DNA of 9,166 nt from JALYUA01 sp038229875 (GTDB taxonomy: Bacteria; Acidobacteriota; Thermoanaerobaculia; UBA5066; Gp7-AA6): assembly GCA_038229875.1 (NCBI GenBank), contig JBBROA010000144.1:1-9166 (forward strand). The letters are read 5' to 3'. Shown here in pieces: positions 1-7,358 of this stretch. Below the pieces are notes generated by a model. It was not told the DNA's origin. It did no database searches and saw only the letters and a program-made list of their open reading frames with translations. The number at the start of each line of letters is the position of its first letter. Position 1 is the first letter of the stretch. The translations under genes were made by a program, and so were the position numbers.

Positions 1-266
1 ACCAGTTCGACGGCGTCCGACGAGAAGAAATACTCGCATCCCGCGACGACCGTCGGCTCCCCGGCAAGCATCGAGTTCAGTTTCATGACGGCCTTGTCCC
101 GAATCGCCGGATCGTCATTCAGCCAGTGGTCCCGGAGCACATGGGGGGTGGCAACGATGGTGGTCGTCCCCTCGGACGCCGCCGCGCGGCAGAGCGCAAC
201 CGATTCGTCCCAATCCGACGGCCCGTCGTCGAGCCCCGGCAGACAGTGAAAATGCATTTCGATCAT
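1..266 (-). CDS. CpsB/YwqE-type PHP tyrosine-protein phosphatase, N-terminal part (runs off left edge)
   Basis: This is the first 88 codons of a PHP-fold, metal-dependent phosphotyrosine phosphatase of the CpsB/CapC/YwqE family, a cytoplasmic enzyme that dephosphorylates BY-kinases such as the one encoded just upstream. The visible residues show the family signature at the extreme N-terminus: H-x-H (H5, H7), then PGLDDGP (10-16), then the ATPH motif (39-42). A Glu in GCEYFF, about residue 77, fits the next metal-ligand position. The ATG at 266 is the first possible start: the frame upstream, back past the kinase stop, has no ATG, GTG or TTG, and family members begin immediately before the HxH. 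No good Shine-Dalgarno is visible. The gene follows the kinase stop by 67 nt on the same strand and is probably the last or a late gene of the export operon. The C-terminal part lies outside the window. The family assignment is strong from motifs; the activity is inferred. Confidence 0.88.
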   Translation of the reverse strand, partial: MIEMHFHCLPGLDDGPSDWDESVALCRAAASEGTTTIVATPHVLRDHWLNDDPAIRDKAVMKLNSMLAGEPTVVAGCEYFFSSDAVEL

Positions 267-333
267 CGCGTCGTCAGAAAGAGGCGAGTCGAGGCACCCG
301 GACCGGCGTCCCGTGAGGAGCCGCCCGCCGCCG

Positions 334-2604
334 TCAGACCCTCCGGGCCGCCGTGATCAATCGCTTCTCTTCCGCCGGCTCGGGTGCGGGGTAGCCGTAC
401 GCGTCGTCGTACCGATAGGCCTGCTCGTACTCGTCGCCGCTTCCCTGCGGAAGGTTGCTGATCAGCACGCCCAGGATCGGGACGTTGGCCCAGAGAAGCT
501 TGTCGCGAACTCGCGCGACCTGGTCGCGTGGAGTCTTTCCGCCCTTGACGCAGATGACGGTCCCGTCCGTCTGGTTTCCGATCAGGAGCGCGTCCGCGAC
601 GGGCGCGACGGGCGGCGCGTCGACGATGACGTAGTCGAAGTTCAAGCCTGCCTGCGCCAGGAACTTCGACATGGCGTCCGAGGAGAGGAGCCCGGACGGG
701 TTCGGGGTTGAAGGTCCGGACGGAATCAGAAAAACGTCCGGAACGTCGGTCTTCAGAATCGCACGCGAAGGCTCGAGCCCTTCCGCAAGAATCGAGACGA
801 GCCCGACGCGGTTGGAGACACGGAAAACCTCGTGAAGACGCGGACGGTGGAGGTCCGCGTCGACGAGGACGACTCGCTTGCCGAGCTGAGCGAGCACGAC
901 CGCCAGGTTGACGGATGTCGAAGTCTTTCCCTCTTTCGGGAAGCAGGACGTGACGACGATCGACTTGAGACCGCCCGCCCGTGACAGAAGAAGAGCAGCG
1001 CGGAAGGCCCGGTACCGTTCGGCAATCGGCGAGCGCGGCTGCAGATGCGGCAGCAGCTCGATCAAGAAGGGGTCGGAAGCGCCGTCGGCGTCCTTCTTCC
1101 GCTTCAGCTTGAGGGCATAACCGTAGGAGCGCGCCGAAGCGGTGCGCAGCGCGGGGATAACCCCGAGAGCGGGAAGCTGAAGGTGCTTCGTGACGTCCTC
1201 TACTGTCCGAAGGCTCCGATCCATGTACGAGAGGAAGAGCGCCAGGCCGGAGCCCAGAAAAGTTCCCGCGAGAAGCGCCAGAAGGATGTTCCTCTTGTAG
1301 GAGGGCTTGAATGGAGACCAGTCGGGGAGGGCGCGGTCGACGATCCGCGCGCTCGAAACGCGCTCGCCGCGCAGCCGCGACGTCATCTCGGTCTGCGCCT
1401 CCTGCTTCAAGAGGCTGTCGAGCTGCTGCCGCTTCGCTTCCACCTGCAGCCGCAAGTTGTTGTACTCGACCGCGTTGCTGTTGGCGTTCATCACTTCGGT
1501 CTTCTGCGGGCCGAGCACCGCCTTCAGGCTCCCCTCACGCCGCAACGCAGTTTCATAGTCGTTTCGGGCGTTGTCCCGCGCCTTGGCGACAGTCTCCTGG
1601 ATGACGCCGTTGAGATGCTCACGGCTCTTTTCGATCTGCACCTTGAGCTGCTGCATCGCCGGCCACTCCGGCTTATAGAGGTTCAACTTCTCGGCGTAAT
1701 CGCGCTCGAGCCGGCCGAGATCACCGCGGAGCGAAGTCACCAGCCCGTTAGAGAGGGTGTCGGCGATCGACTCCGGCCGCGCGTTTCTCATCTCGTGGTA
1801 GCGCGCTTCCTTGGCGACGCGGTCGCCGACGGCCGCGGCGTAATCCGTATTGAAGGCCTGGAGATTCTGAAGCGGCGCGTTGGTCGAAGGGTTCTCGGAA
1901 ATGATGTCTTTCTGCCGGCCGTACGCGAGAAGCTGCTGCTGCTTGACGTCGAGCTCCTTCTTCAACTGATCGATCTGCGTCTTCAGGAACTCGGATGCGA
2001 GCCCGACCACGTTGAACTTCGCTTCGACGCTCCACTCGATGTAAGCCTCCGCGACGGCATTGGTGACGTCGGCGGCCAGCTGTGCGGAGGGCCCCTTGTA
2101 AGAGAGCCGGAGGATGTTTGTACCGCTGACCGGCACCACTTCGACATTGCCGCTGACCACCTGGGCGAGCCCCGTGATCACGTCCTGCGCGGACGCTGCG
2201 GGCTTGTCCTTAGTCCCGGAAATCAGCCCGCGGCGCGTGGGATTCAAATCGTGATTTTCGAGCAGTTTCAGTTTGCGGACCACTCGCTCGCCGATCTCTC
2301 GACTCTTCATGAGCTGGGTCTGGGTCGCGAGATACGCGGTGTCAAACAGGAATCGGTCGTTCGTGCCCGCATCGAGGAGGGACGCCTTGTCTTTTTCGAC
2401 GTCGATCACGACCGTCGCCCTGTACATTGGTTTTGTCAGAAACGCGGAGACGACCGCGAGAGTCAGAGCGAGAAAAACGCACAGGGCGATGAGGCGCCGG
2501 CGCTTCTTCAAAATCGACCAGTATTCGGACAAGTGCAACTCGGCCGCGGCGGCCTCGGGGGCCGTTTCACGCCAGAGATCGGGGGGAGGCGGAAGCTGAG
2601 ACAT
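334..2604 (-). CDS. Fused Wzz polysaccharide co-polymerase / BY-family tyrosine kinase (Wzc-like)
   Basis: This 756-aa inner-membrane protein should set polysaccharide chain length and autophosphorylate on tyrosine. In order it shows: a Pro-rich cytoplasmic N-terminus; TM1 about 38-56; a large periplasmic Wzz/coiled-coil region; a GNVR-type Pro-rich motif (about 417-438) leading into TM2 (about 439-459); the ExxRxxR oligomerisation motif (E529, R532, R535); Walker A with K560 (CFPKEGKTST, 554-563); Walker A' VVLVDADLHRP (578-588); Walker B YVIVDAPP (658-665); and a C-terminal tyrosine cluster (Y726, Y730, Y732, Y736, Y738). Its size is normal for Wzc or ExoP proteins. The start is the ATG at 2604, which overlaps the TGA of the upstream OPX gene by one base; an AAGGAG lies at 2616-2621, 11 nt away. 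The frame stays open much further upstream, to 3495, but that is a shadow of the OPX gene. The export partner is encoded upstream and the phosphatase downstream. Gene names vary (wzc, epsD, exoP), so none is assigned. Confidence 0.95.
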   Translation of the reverse strand: MSQLPPPPDLWRETAPEAAAAELHLSEYWSILKKRRRLIALCVFLALTLAVVSAFLTKPMYRATVVIDVEKDKASLLDAGTNDRFLFDTAYLATQTQLMKSREIGERVVRKLKLLENHDLNPTRRGLISGTKDKPAASAQDVITGLAQVVSGNVEVVPVSGTNILRLSYKGPSAQLAADVTNAVAEAYIEWSVEAKFNVVGLASEFLKTQIDQLKKELDVKQQQLLAYGRQKDIISENPSTNAPLQNLQAFNTDYAAAVGDRVAKEARYHEMRNARPESIADTLSNGLVTSLRGDLGRLERDYAEKLNLYKPEWPAMQQLKVQIEKSREHLNGVIQETVAKARDNARNDYETALRREGSLKAVLGPQKTEVMNANSNAVEYNNLRLQVEAKRQQLDSLLKQEAQTEMTSRLRGERVSSARIVDRALPDWSPFKPSYKRNILLALLAGTFLGSGLALFLSYMDRSLRTVEDVTKHLQLPALGVIPALRTASARSYGYALKLKRKKDADGASDPFLIELLPHLQPRSPIAERYRAFRAALLLSRAGGLKSIVVTSCFPKEGKTSTSVNLAVVLAQLGKRVVLVDADLHRPRLHEVFRVSNRVGLVSILAEGLEPSRAILKTDVPDVFLIPSGPSTPNPSGLLSSDAMSKFLAQAGLNFDYVIVDAPPVAPVADALLIGNQTDGTVICVKGGKTPRDQVARVRDKLLWANVPILGVLISNLPQGSGDEYEQAYRYDDAYGYPAPEPAEEKRLITAARRV

Positions 2605-3503
2605 CAGAGAAAAGACTCCTTGATGTAGACAACGTCGTTCGCCTCGAGGATCGGGTCGCGGTCCTTGCCGGAAAGGATCCGTTTGTAGTCCGCGACGATC
2701 TCCATATCCTTCCCATCGGGGCCGCGCCTTTTGATCCGAATCTTGCTCGAGGCCCGGTCGGTGAGTCCACCGGCCTTCGCGACGACGGAAAGAAGGGAAA
2801 TCCGATCGTCGCTGGAAAACTCGATGGCGCCGGGGCTCTTGAGCTCCCCGATGACGAAGATCCGGACCGTGCGCCGCGGGGCCACGTTGACGACGTCGCC
2901 CGGGACGATCGGGATATTCCACATAGGATTCGAGTTGCGGTAAAGCTCCTCGGTTTCGATCTCCAGCACGTCGGACAGGCCGTTGTCCGCCTTGCGGAGG
3001 ACGTAGATCTTCTTTCCGGCCGACTCTGTGACTCCCCCGGCGGCGGAGAGCGCCTGCAAAAGGGTCCACCGCCCGGAGGTGGGCAAGGAACCCGGCGTCC
3101 TGACCGCTCCAACGACGGAGACGGGACGGCTGGCGGATTCCTTGACGATCACCGAAACATTGGCCCGGTTGACGTATTTCTGCTTGAGCAGTGTCTCGAG
3201 CTTGTTGCGGGCCTGGCTCGGCGTCATCCCGCCCACGGCAAAGTCCCCGAGCAGAGGGAGGGTGATCGCGCCGCCATCGGTCACTCGCCGGTCCACGTTC
3301 AACTCCGGTATCTCCAGAACCCGTATCTCCAGTAGGTCCTTCGGTCCGATCGGGTACTCGGAAACCTCTCCGCCAGACGGCGGAATCGGAACCGACCCCG
3401 AAACCTGTCCTCCCGAGGTCCCCTGTGCAACCTGCGCACCCGCCCGTTGCGGCAAGAGAAGCAACAGCGGCAGCGCGAAAAGAATTCGCAGGCAAGACCT
3501 CAT
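2604..3503 (-). CDS. Polysaccharide biosynthesis/export (OPX, Wza-type) protein with SLBB domains
   Basis: This 299-aa exported protein should form the periplasmic part of the polysaccharide export channel. It has a signal peptide (residues 1-23, Leu-rich core, cleavage AGA|Q) with no lipobox cysteine, so unlike E. coli Wza it is not a lipoprotein. The polysaccharide-export domain starts with the classic YPIGPKD motif (50-56) and runs to about 122. Two SLBB domains follow, about 127-172 (PVSVVGAVRTPG) and 212-258 (TVRIFVIGELKSPG). The chain ends shortly after, at KESFL, without the C-terminal amphipathic helix that Wza uses to cross the outer membrane; Wza itself is around 380 aa. It therefore probably relies on the separate beta-barrel encoded just upstream. 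Its ATG overlaps the barrel gene's TGA in an ATGA (3500-3503), and its own TGA overlaps the kinase ATG, both pointing to translational coupling. The family call is firm; dependence on the barrel is inference. Confidence 0.93.
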   Translation of the reverse strand: MRSCLRILFALPLLLLLPQRAGAQVAQGTSGGQVSGSVPIPPSGGEVSEYPIGPKDLLEIRVLEIPELNVDRRVTDGGAITLPLLGDFAVGGMTPSQARNKLETLLKQKYVNRANVSVIVKESASRPVSVVGAVRTPGSLPTSGRWTLLQALSAAGGVTESAGKKIYVLRKADNGLSDVLEIETEELYRNSNPMWNIPIVPGDVVNVAPRRTVRIFVIGELKSPGAIEFSSDDRISLLSVVAKAGGLTDRASSKIRIKRRGPDGKDMEIVADYKRILSGKDRDPILEANDVVYIKESFL

Positions 3504-4789
3504 CGGGAGAACTGCCCGTCGAAGGAAATCCCTGTCGTAAAGCGGACGACGGAGCGGTCGAGGCCGGGAGCCGTCGATTTGTAATTGGACTCCGTAACGG
3601 TCGCCGTCAGCACCATCTTGCGGTAAGCGTTCCAGGAGAATCCTCCGCCGTAGTTGTTGACCTTATCGACCCGGCCCGGTGTCGAGATCCCCGCGCTCGT
3701 CGCAGCGGAAAAGTCGTTTGTTCCGGATTCCCCGAACCCCTGCAGCAGGATCTTGGGATGCACCTGGACGTTGATCCCACCCCCGTACCGGCTCTCCAGG
3801 AACTGAGACGCGATCAACCCGTAAGAGACGCGGCGCAGGCCATATGCCTTGAGCTCGACTCTGCGGGTCAGGAAGTACGACGCGAAATACGAGCCGGTCG
3901 CGGTGGAATAGGGAGCGAATGAGGAGCCGTTGTAGGGCTTCCCCTGACGATACCCTCCCGAGAGATTCATGAAGAACCGGGGTCTGTCGTAATGAAGGCC
4001 CAGCACGTAACCGTCGCTTTGATTGTCCCGGAGCGAGGGAACGTCCACGAATCTGGTCTGGGTCTTCTCGTAGGCCGCGGAAACATCCCATGCCGGCGAG
4101 ATCCGGTACCGAACGCCGCCCCGCGCCGCGCCCTCCGCTCGCTGGAACTGATTGATGTCGATGCCGGAAGAGTTGGCGCGCGACCCGACGAGCCCGTATC
4201 GAAGCCTCGCGACCTCCGCACCGCCGAACAGTGAGAGGTTCGAGGCGACGTCAACCTCGAGTCTCGCGGATCCGTCCAGGGTGGTCTGGACGACGCGAGT
4301 CTCCGTCTCGGAAGACACGTAACTCAAGCCCTTGGAGTTGAAGCCGCCGATCTCGAGCGAGGCGCGGTTGAAGAATCCGAGGAAGCTCGTCTGGTAGACG
4401 CCTTGGAAGGTGCGTTGATCGGTCAAATCCTTGTACCAGGTGTATCCGGGAAGCGCCTGGCCCGTTACGTAGATCTTCGTGCCGACGGGAACGAACCAGC
4501 GGACACCCGCGGTCGCCGTGGCCGTGTAGTCGCCGATCTCCTGCCCCTTGGGACGGCCGAACACATTGCTGTCGTACCCCGCGTTGGAAAGCCGGAAAAT
4601 GGGAATGAGGCGAAACGGCCCGAGGCGGAAGCGCCGGTTTTCCACCTCCTCTTTAACCTCGGTCCGCGTCGGAACAGTCCTCTGGCGGGGGACCGCGTCG
4701 GTCGATAGCTGGCCCAGTCCGACGGCGGGAACCAGCAATGCGCTCACGGTCAACCACTTGCGCCAGAGGCGGTGGGGAAGAAGTTTCAT
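3500..4789 (-). CDS. Outer-membrane beta-barrel protein of a polysaccharide export operon (BBP2-like)
   Basis: This 429-aa predicted outer-membrane barrel has a signal peptide at residues 1-26 (basic n-region with HRLWRKW, hydrophobic core, GLG|Q). A YDSNVF motif (72-77) at the start of the barrel is typical of the 'putative beta-barrel porin 2' proteins found in exopolysaccharide clusters. The rest is rich in alternating aromatic/polar strands and Gly/Tyr turns, with no helical or enzymatic motif, and ends FTTGISFDGQFSR. The ATG at 4789 is chosen because it begins a clean signal peptide. The frame is open back to 4969, with other ATGs at 4873 and 4849, but those would bury the signal peptide 28 or 20 residues in. 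No strong Shine-Dalgarno precedes any of them. It is first in the minus-strand operon and overlaps the OPX gene by 4 nt. Likely role: outer-membrane pore for the polymer, by analogy with Myxococcus Wza/Wzp pairs. A structural role in the outer membrane cannot be excluded. Confidence 0.82.
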   Translation of the reverse strand: MKLLPHRLWRKWLTVSALLVPAVGLGQLSTDAVPRQRTVPTRTEVKEEVENRRFRLGPFRLIPIFRLSNAGYDSNVFGRPKGQEIGDYTATATAGVRWFVPVGTKIYVTGQALPGYTWYKDLTDQRTFQGVYQTSFLGFFNRASLEIGGFNSKGLSYVSSETETRVVQTTLDGSARLEVDVASNLSLFGGAEVARLRYGLVGSRANSSGIDINQFQRAEGAARGGVRYRISPAWDVSAAYEKTQTRFVDVPSLRDNQSDGYVLGLHYDRPRFFMNLSGGYRQGKPYNGSSFAPYSTATGSYFASYFLTRRVELKAYGLRRVSYGLIASQFLESRYGGGINVQVHPKILLQGFGESGTNDFSAATSAGISTPGRVDKVNNYGGGFSWNAYRKMVLTATVTESNYKSTAPGLDRSVVRFTTGISFDGQFSR

Positions 4790-4944
4790 GCTTGGGATGG
4801 CGGCCTGCCCTCGCCCTTTGTGGCGCCCGGCGGGGGCGGACCTCTCCATCCGCCGGCTCTCATTCGAAAACATGACGCCTATGCACCTTTCCTCGGCTGC
4901 CCGCCGCCACGGCGGACCGCAATCTCGCCCGACGCCTTCGAGAA
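4790..4944. promoter_or_regulatory. Divergent intergenic region between export operon and polymerase gene
   Basis: This 155-nt gap separates the minus-strand export operon from the plus-strand polymerase gene, so promoters for both should lie here or just inside the 5' ends. I could not find a convincing -35/-10 pair on either strand. The only AT-rich patch is around 4861-4890. A short inverted repeat, CCGCC-AC-GGCGG (4904-4915), could be an operator or hairpin but is within chance expectation for GC-rich DNA. The upstream extension of the barrel frame (4790-4969) crosses this region and is judged non-coding. Confidence 0.4.
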
Positions 4945-6429
4945 ATGGCATCATCCACGCGTCGTGCATCGGACATGATACTGAAAAGTCTGCTGAAACT
5001 GCGCGCCCTGGCGCGCGAGTCTTTCTCCCCGGAGTTCGGCCGGCTGGACGTTCTCGCCTTTTCTCTCTTGCTTCTCATCGTCTTTGCCGGCCCTTTTCTG
5101 TATGGATGGAGCGGGCCTGGCGCCTCGGGGCGGAGTGCTGCCTTACCTTCCGACCTGATCCTCGAGCTCCTGACCGATGTTATCGCCGGGGCGACTCTGC
5201 TGGCTCGCACCCGATTGCGCTCACCGGGGCGCCTCGCGGTTCCCTTTGGAGCCTTGATCGGCATAGCAGCCCTCGGAACCCTTCAGATCCTGCCGATGCC
5301 GGAGGGCATCCTGAGATCTCTCGCACCTGTGAACGTGCGAATTTACCATGAAACTGCGCAAATTTTGGACCTTTTCGGGCGCCACGCCCCGGATCCGAGG
5401 ATTTCGCTGGCCCCCGCCGCAACGGTATCGACCCTCCTCCTCCTTCTCGCCTGTCTGGGGTTGTTCTTTGCCGCGATCAACCTGCTGCGCAACCGGGAGC
5501 GCCGCCGGCTCTTCGCCCTCTGTTTTTTTTCGACGGCAATACTCCAGGTTCTCCTTGCGGTCGTCGGGGGGCACCTGGGTCCTGGCGCTCCGGCCCTTCC
5601 GGCCGGGCTCGGCAAAGTCGCGCCCTACCTCGAAATCGCCCTGGCGCTCGCCTTCGGAGCGGTCTGGGCGGAAATCCTGACTAACCGCGGCCGGGTCGCG
5701 GCTGCGTCCGTCAGCGGCGCCGAGCGCTTCGAGGCCCGGTCGCTTCCGCTGGCGGGCCGGTTTCTGGTCTGGGCCCTCGTCGCCTTCGGAATCGCGGAAA
5801 CGGGATCGAAGGTCGGCATTCTCGCGGCGGCGACGACGACCCTGGCCGTGCTCGCGACGGCTGTTTTCCACCGCCGGGTTCATTTTCCGCGCCGGCGAGC
5901 CGTCGGCGCTCTTCTGGGCGCCCTCGCAGCGCTGATCTTCTTCGCGACGCTTGCGGGCGCGCGCCCCCTCGTCCGATTTCTGGAGTCAGACCCCGTAGGG
6001 CTGAACACCAGCGCGAAGGTGACGCTGTGGCGCAGCGCGTACCACGCCTGGCAGGAATTCCCGATATTCGGATCGGGTCTCGGCGCATTCCCCGAGGCGA
6101 TCCGCCGGGTCCAGCCGAGAGAGCTCGGCGGCCGCATCGAAAGCGCGAGGTCGGACCCCCTTCAGGTGCTCGTGACGGGCGGCGCCGTCGGGTCCGTGCT
6201 GGCGGTCCTTACGGTGGCCTCGTTCTTCTTCCTGCTGCTGAAGGCCTTCCGCGATCAACGGCACCGTGAGGAGAGCGCTCTCATCCTGGGCGGAATCGGC
6301 GCGCTGCTTTCCCTGACGATTCACGGACTGATGGACTCCGCTTACCCCTCCCCCGCCATTCCCGCCATGCTCGCGTGCCTCCTCGGGGCGGCGTGGGCGG
6401 CGACGAGCAAGAAGGCCGCCACGGCTTGA
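4945..6429 (+). CDS. O-antigen ligase/polymerase-family membrane protein (probable Wzy polysaccharide polymerase)
   Basis: This 494-aa polytopic inner-membrane protein belongs to the O-antigen ligase/Wzy_C-like family, which polymerises lipid-linked repeat units or transfers glycans in the periplasm. Roughly ten or more hydrophobic segments span it, with Arg-rich cytoplasmic-looking loops (for example LLRNRERRR, near residues 180-188). The diagnostic region is late: R363 in LWRSAYHAW, then FPIFGSGLGAFPEAI (372-386), which matches the usual 'P-x-x-G-x-G-x-G-x-F' block after a large periplasmic loop, and a conserved His in LTIHGLMDSAYPSPA (H460), like the HSLVDF-PxxA motif of exopolysaccharide polymerases. 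The start is ATG 4945; ATG 4975 is a real alternative and would remove 10 residues before MILKSLL. Neither has a clear Shine-Dalgarno. It is divergent from the Wzc/OPX operon, whose context favours polymerase over ligase. Sequence alone cannot separate Wzy from WaaL-type function. An uninterrupted T8 run lies at 5523-5530. Confidence 0.85.
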   Translation: MASSTRRASDMILKSLLKLRALARESFSPEFGRLDVLAFSLLLLIVFAGPFLYGWSGPGASGRSAALPSDLILELLTDVIAGATLLARTRLRSPGRLAVPFGALIGIAALGTLQILPMPEGILRSLAPVNVRIYHETAQILDLFGRHAPDPRISLAPAATVSTLLLLLACLGLFFAAINLLRNRERRRLFALCFFSTAILQVLLAVVGGHLGPGAPALPAGLGKVAPYLEIALALAFGAVWAEILTNRGRVAAASVSGAERFEARSLPLAGRFLVWALVAFGIAETGSKVGILAAATTTLAVLATAVFHRRVHFPRRRAVGALLGALAALIFFATLAGARPLVRFLESDPVGLNTSAKVTLWRSAYHAWQEFPIFGSGLGAFPEAIRRVQPRELGGRIESARSDPLQVLVTGGAVGSVLAVLTVASFFFLLLKAFRDQRHREESALILGGIGALLSLTIHGLMDSAYPSPAIPAMLACLLGAAWAATSKKAATA

Positions 6430-6433
6430 AACC

Positions 6434-6480
6434 GGGCGGTGCGCCCAAGGGTGAACCGCGGGTCGACGCTCCAAGGAGCG
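6434..6480. terminator. Two short hairpins between convergent genes, possible bidirectional terminator
   Basis: The 76-nt gap between the polymerase stop (6429) and the stop of the convergent lipoprotein gene (6506) contains GGGCG-GTG-CGCCC (6434-6446) and CGCTC-CAAG-GAGCG (6467-6480, one outer mismatch-free 5-bp stem). The position fits termination for both strands. Neither stem is followed by a T-run in either direction, so an intrinsic terminator is not established. Confidence 0.3.
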
Positions 6481-6505
6481 ACAACGGGTCTCCGGTCTTT
6501 CTCCG

Positions 6506-7282
<777 letters not shown>

Positions 7283-7288
7283 GACGGT

Positions 7289-7293
7289 TCCTT
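7289..7293 (-). promoter_or_regulatory. Shine-Dalgarno deciding a GTG start
   Basis: AAGGA on the minus strand, 6 nt before the GTG at 7282, is among the best-placed ribosome-binding sites in the window. It fixes the start of lipoprotein copy A at a GTG codon. Confidence 0.7.
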
Positions 7294-7301
7294 AGCAAGA
7301 C

Positions 7302-7346
7302 CCGGACCGCGCGCGTCCGGAATTTGGCGCTCGAAGGGGCAGCGCC
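7302..7346. other. Two consecutive inverted repeats between the lipoprotein genes
   Basis: The 76-nt spacer between copies B and A holds two 6-bp perfect stems: GGCGCT (7326-7331) with AGCGCC (7341-7346), 9-nt loop, and CCGGAC (7302-7307) with GTCCGG (7315-7320), 7-nt loop. In the direction of transcription they sit after the copy B stop and just before the copy A ribosome-binding site, a position that suits partial termination or mRNA processing. There is no T-run. Confidence 0.4.
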
Positions 7347-7358
7347 GACCGCGGGTCG

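Noticed and set aside
1045..2628. 527-codon plus-strand open frame opposite the Wzc-like gene
   Set aside because: Antisense shadow of a well-supported kinase gene in GC-rich DNA. No signal, motif or family resemblance.
2605..3495. N-terminal extension of the Wzc-like frame, which would give a 1053-aa protein
   Set aside because: It overlaps the OPX gene in another frame, has biased Arg/Gly-rich composition and no domain. The real start at 2604 overlaps the OPX stop and begins the expected Wzz N-terminus.
4904..4915. CCGCCACGGCGG inverted repeat as a defined operator
   Set aside because: Arms of 5 bp made only of G and C are expected by chance in DNA of this composition. Kept only as a note in the intergenic entry.
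4790..4969. Sixty-residue N-terminal extension of the beta-barrel protein
   Set aside because: It would put the signal peptide inside the chain and run into the polymerase start region. ATG 4789 gives a standard signal peptide.
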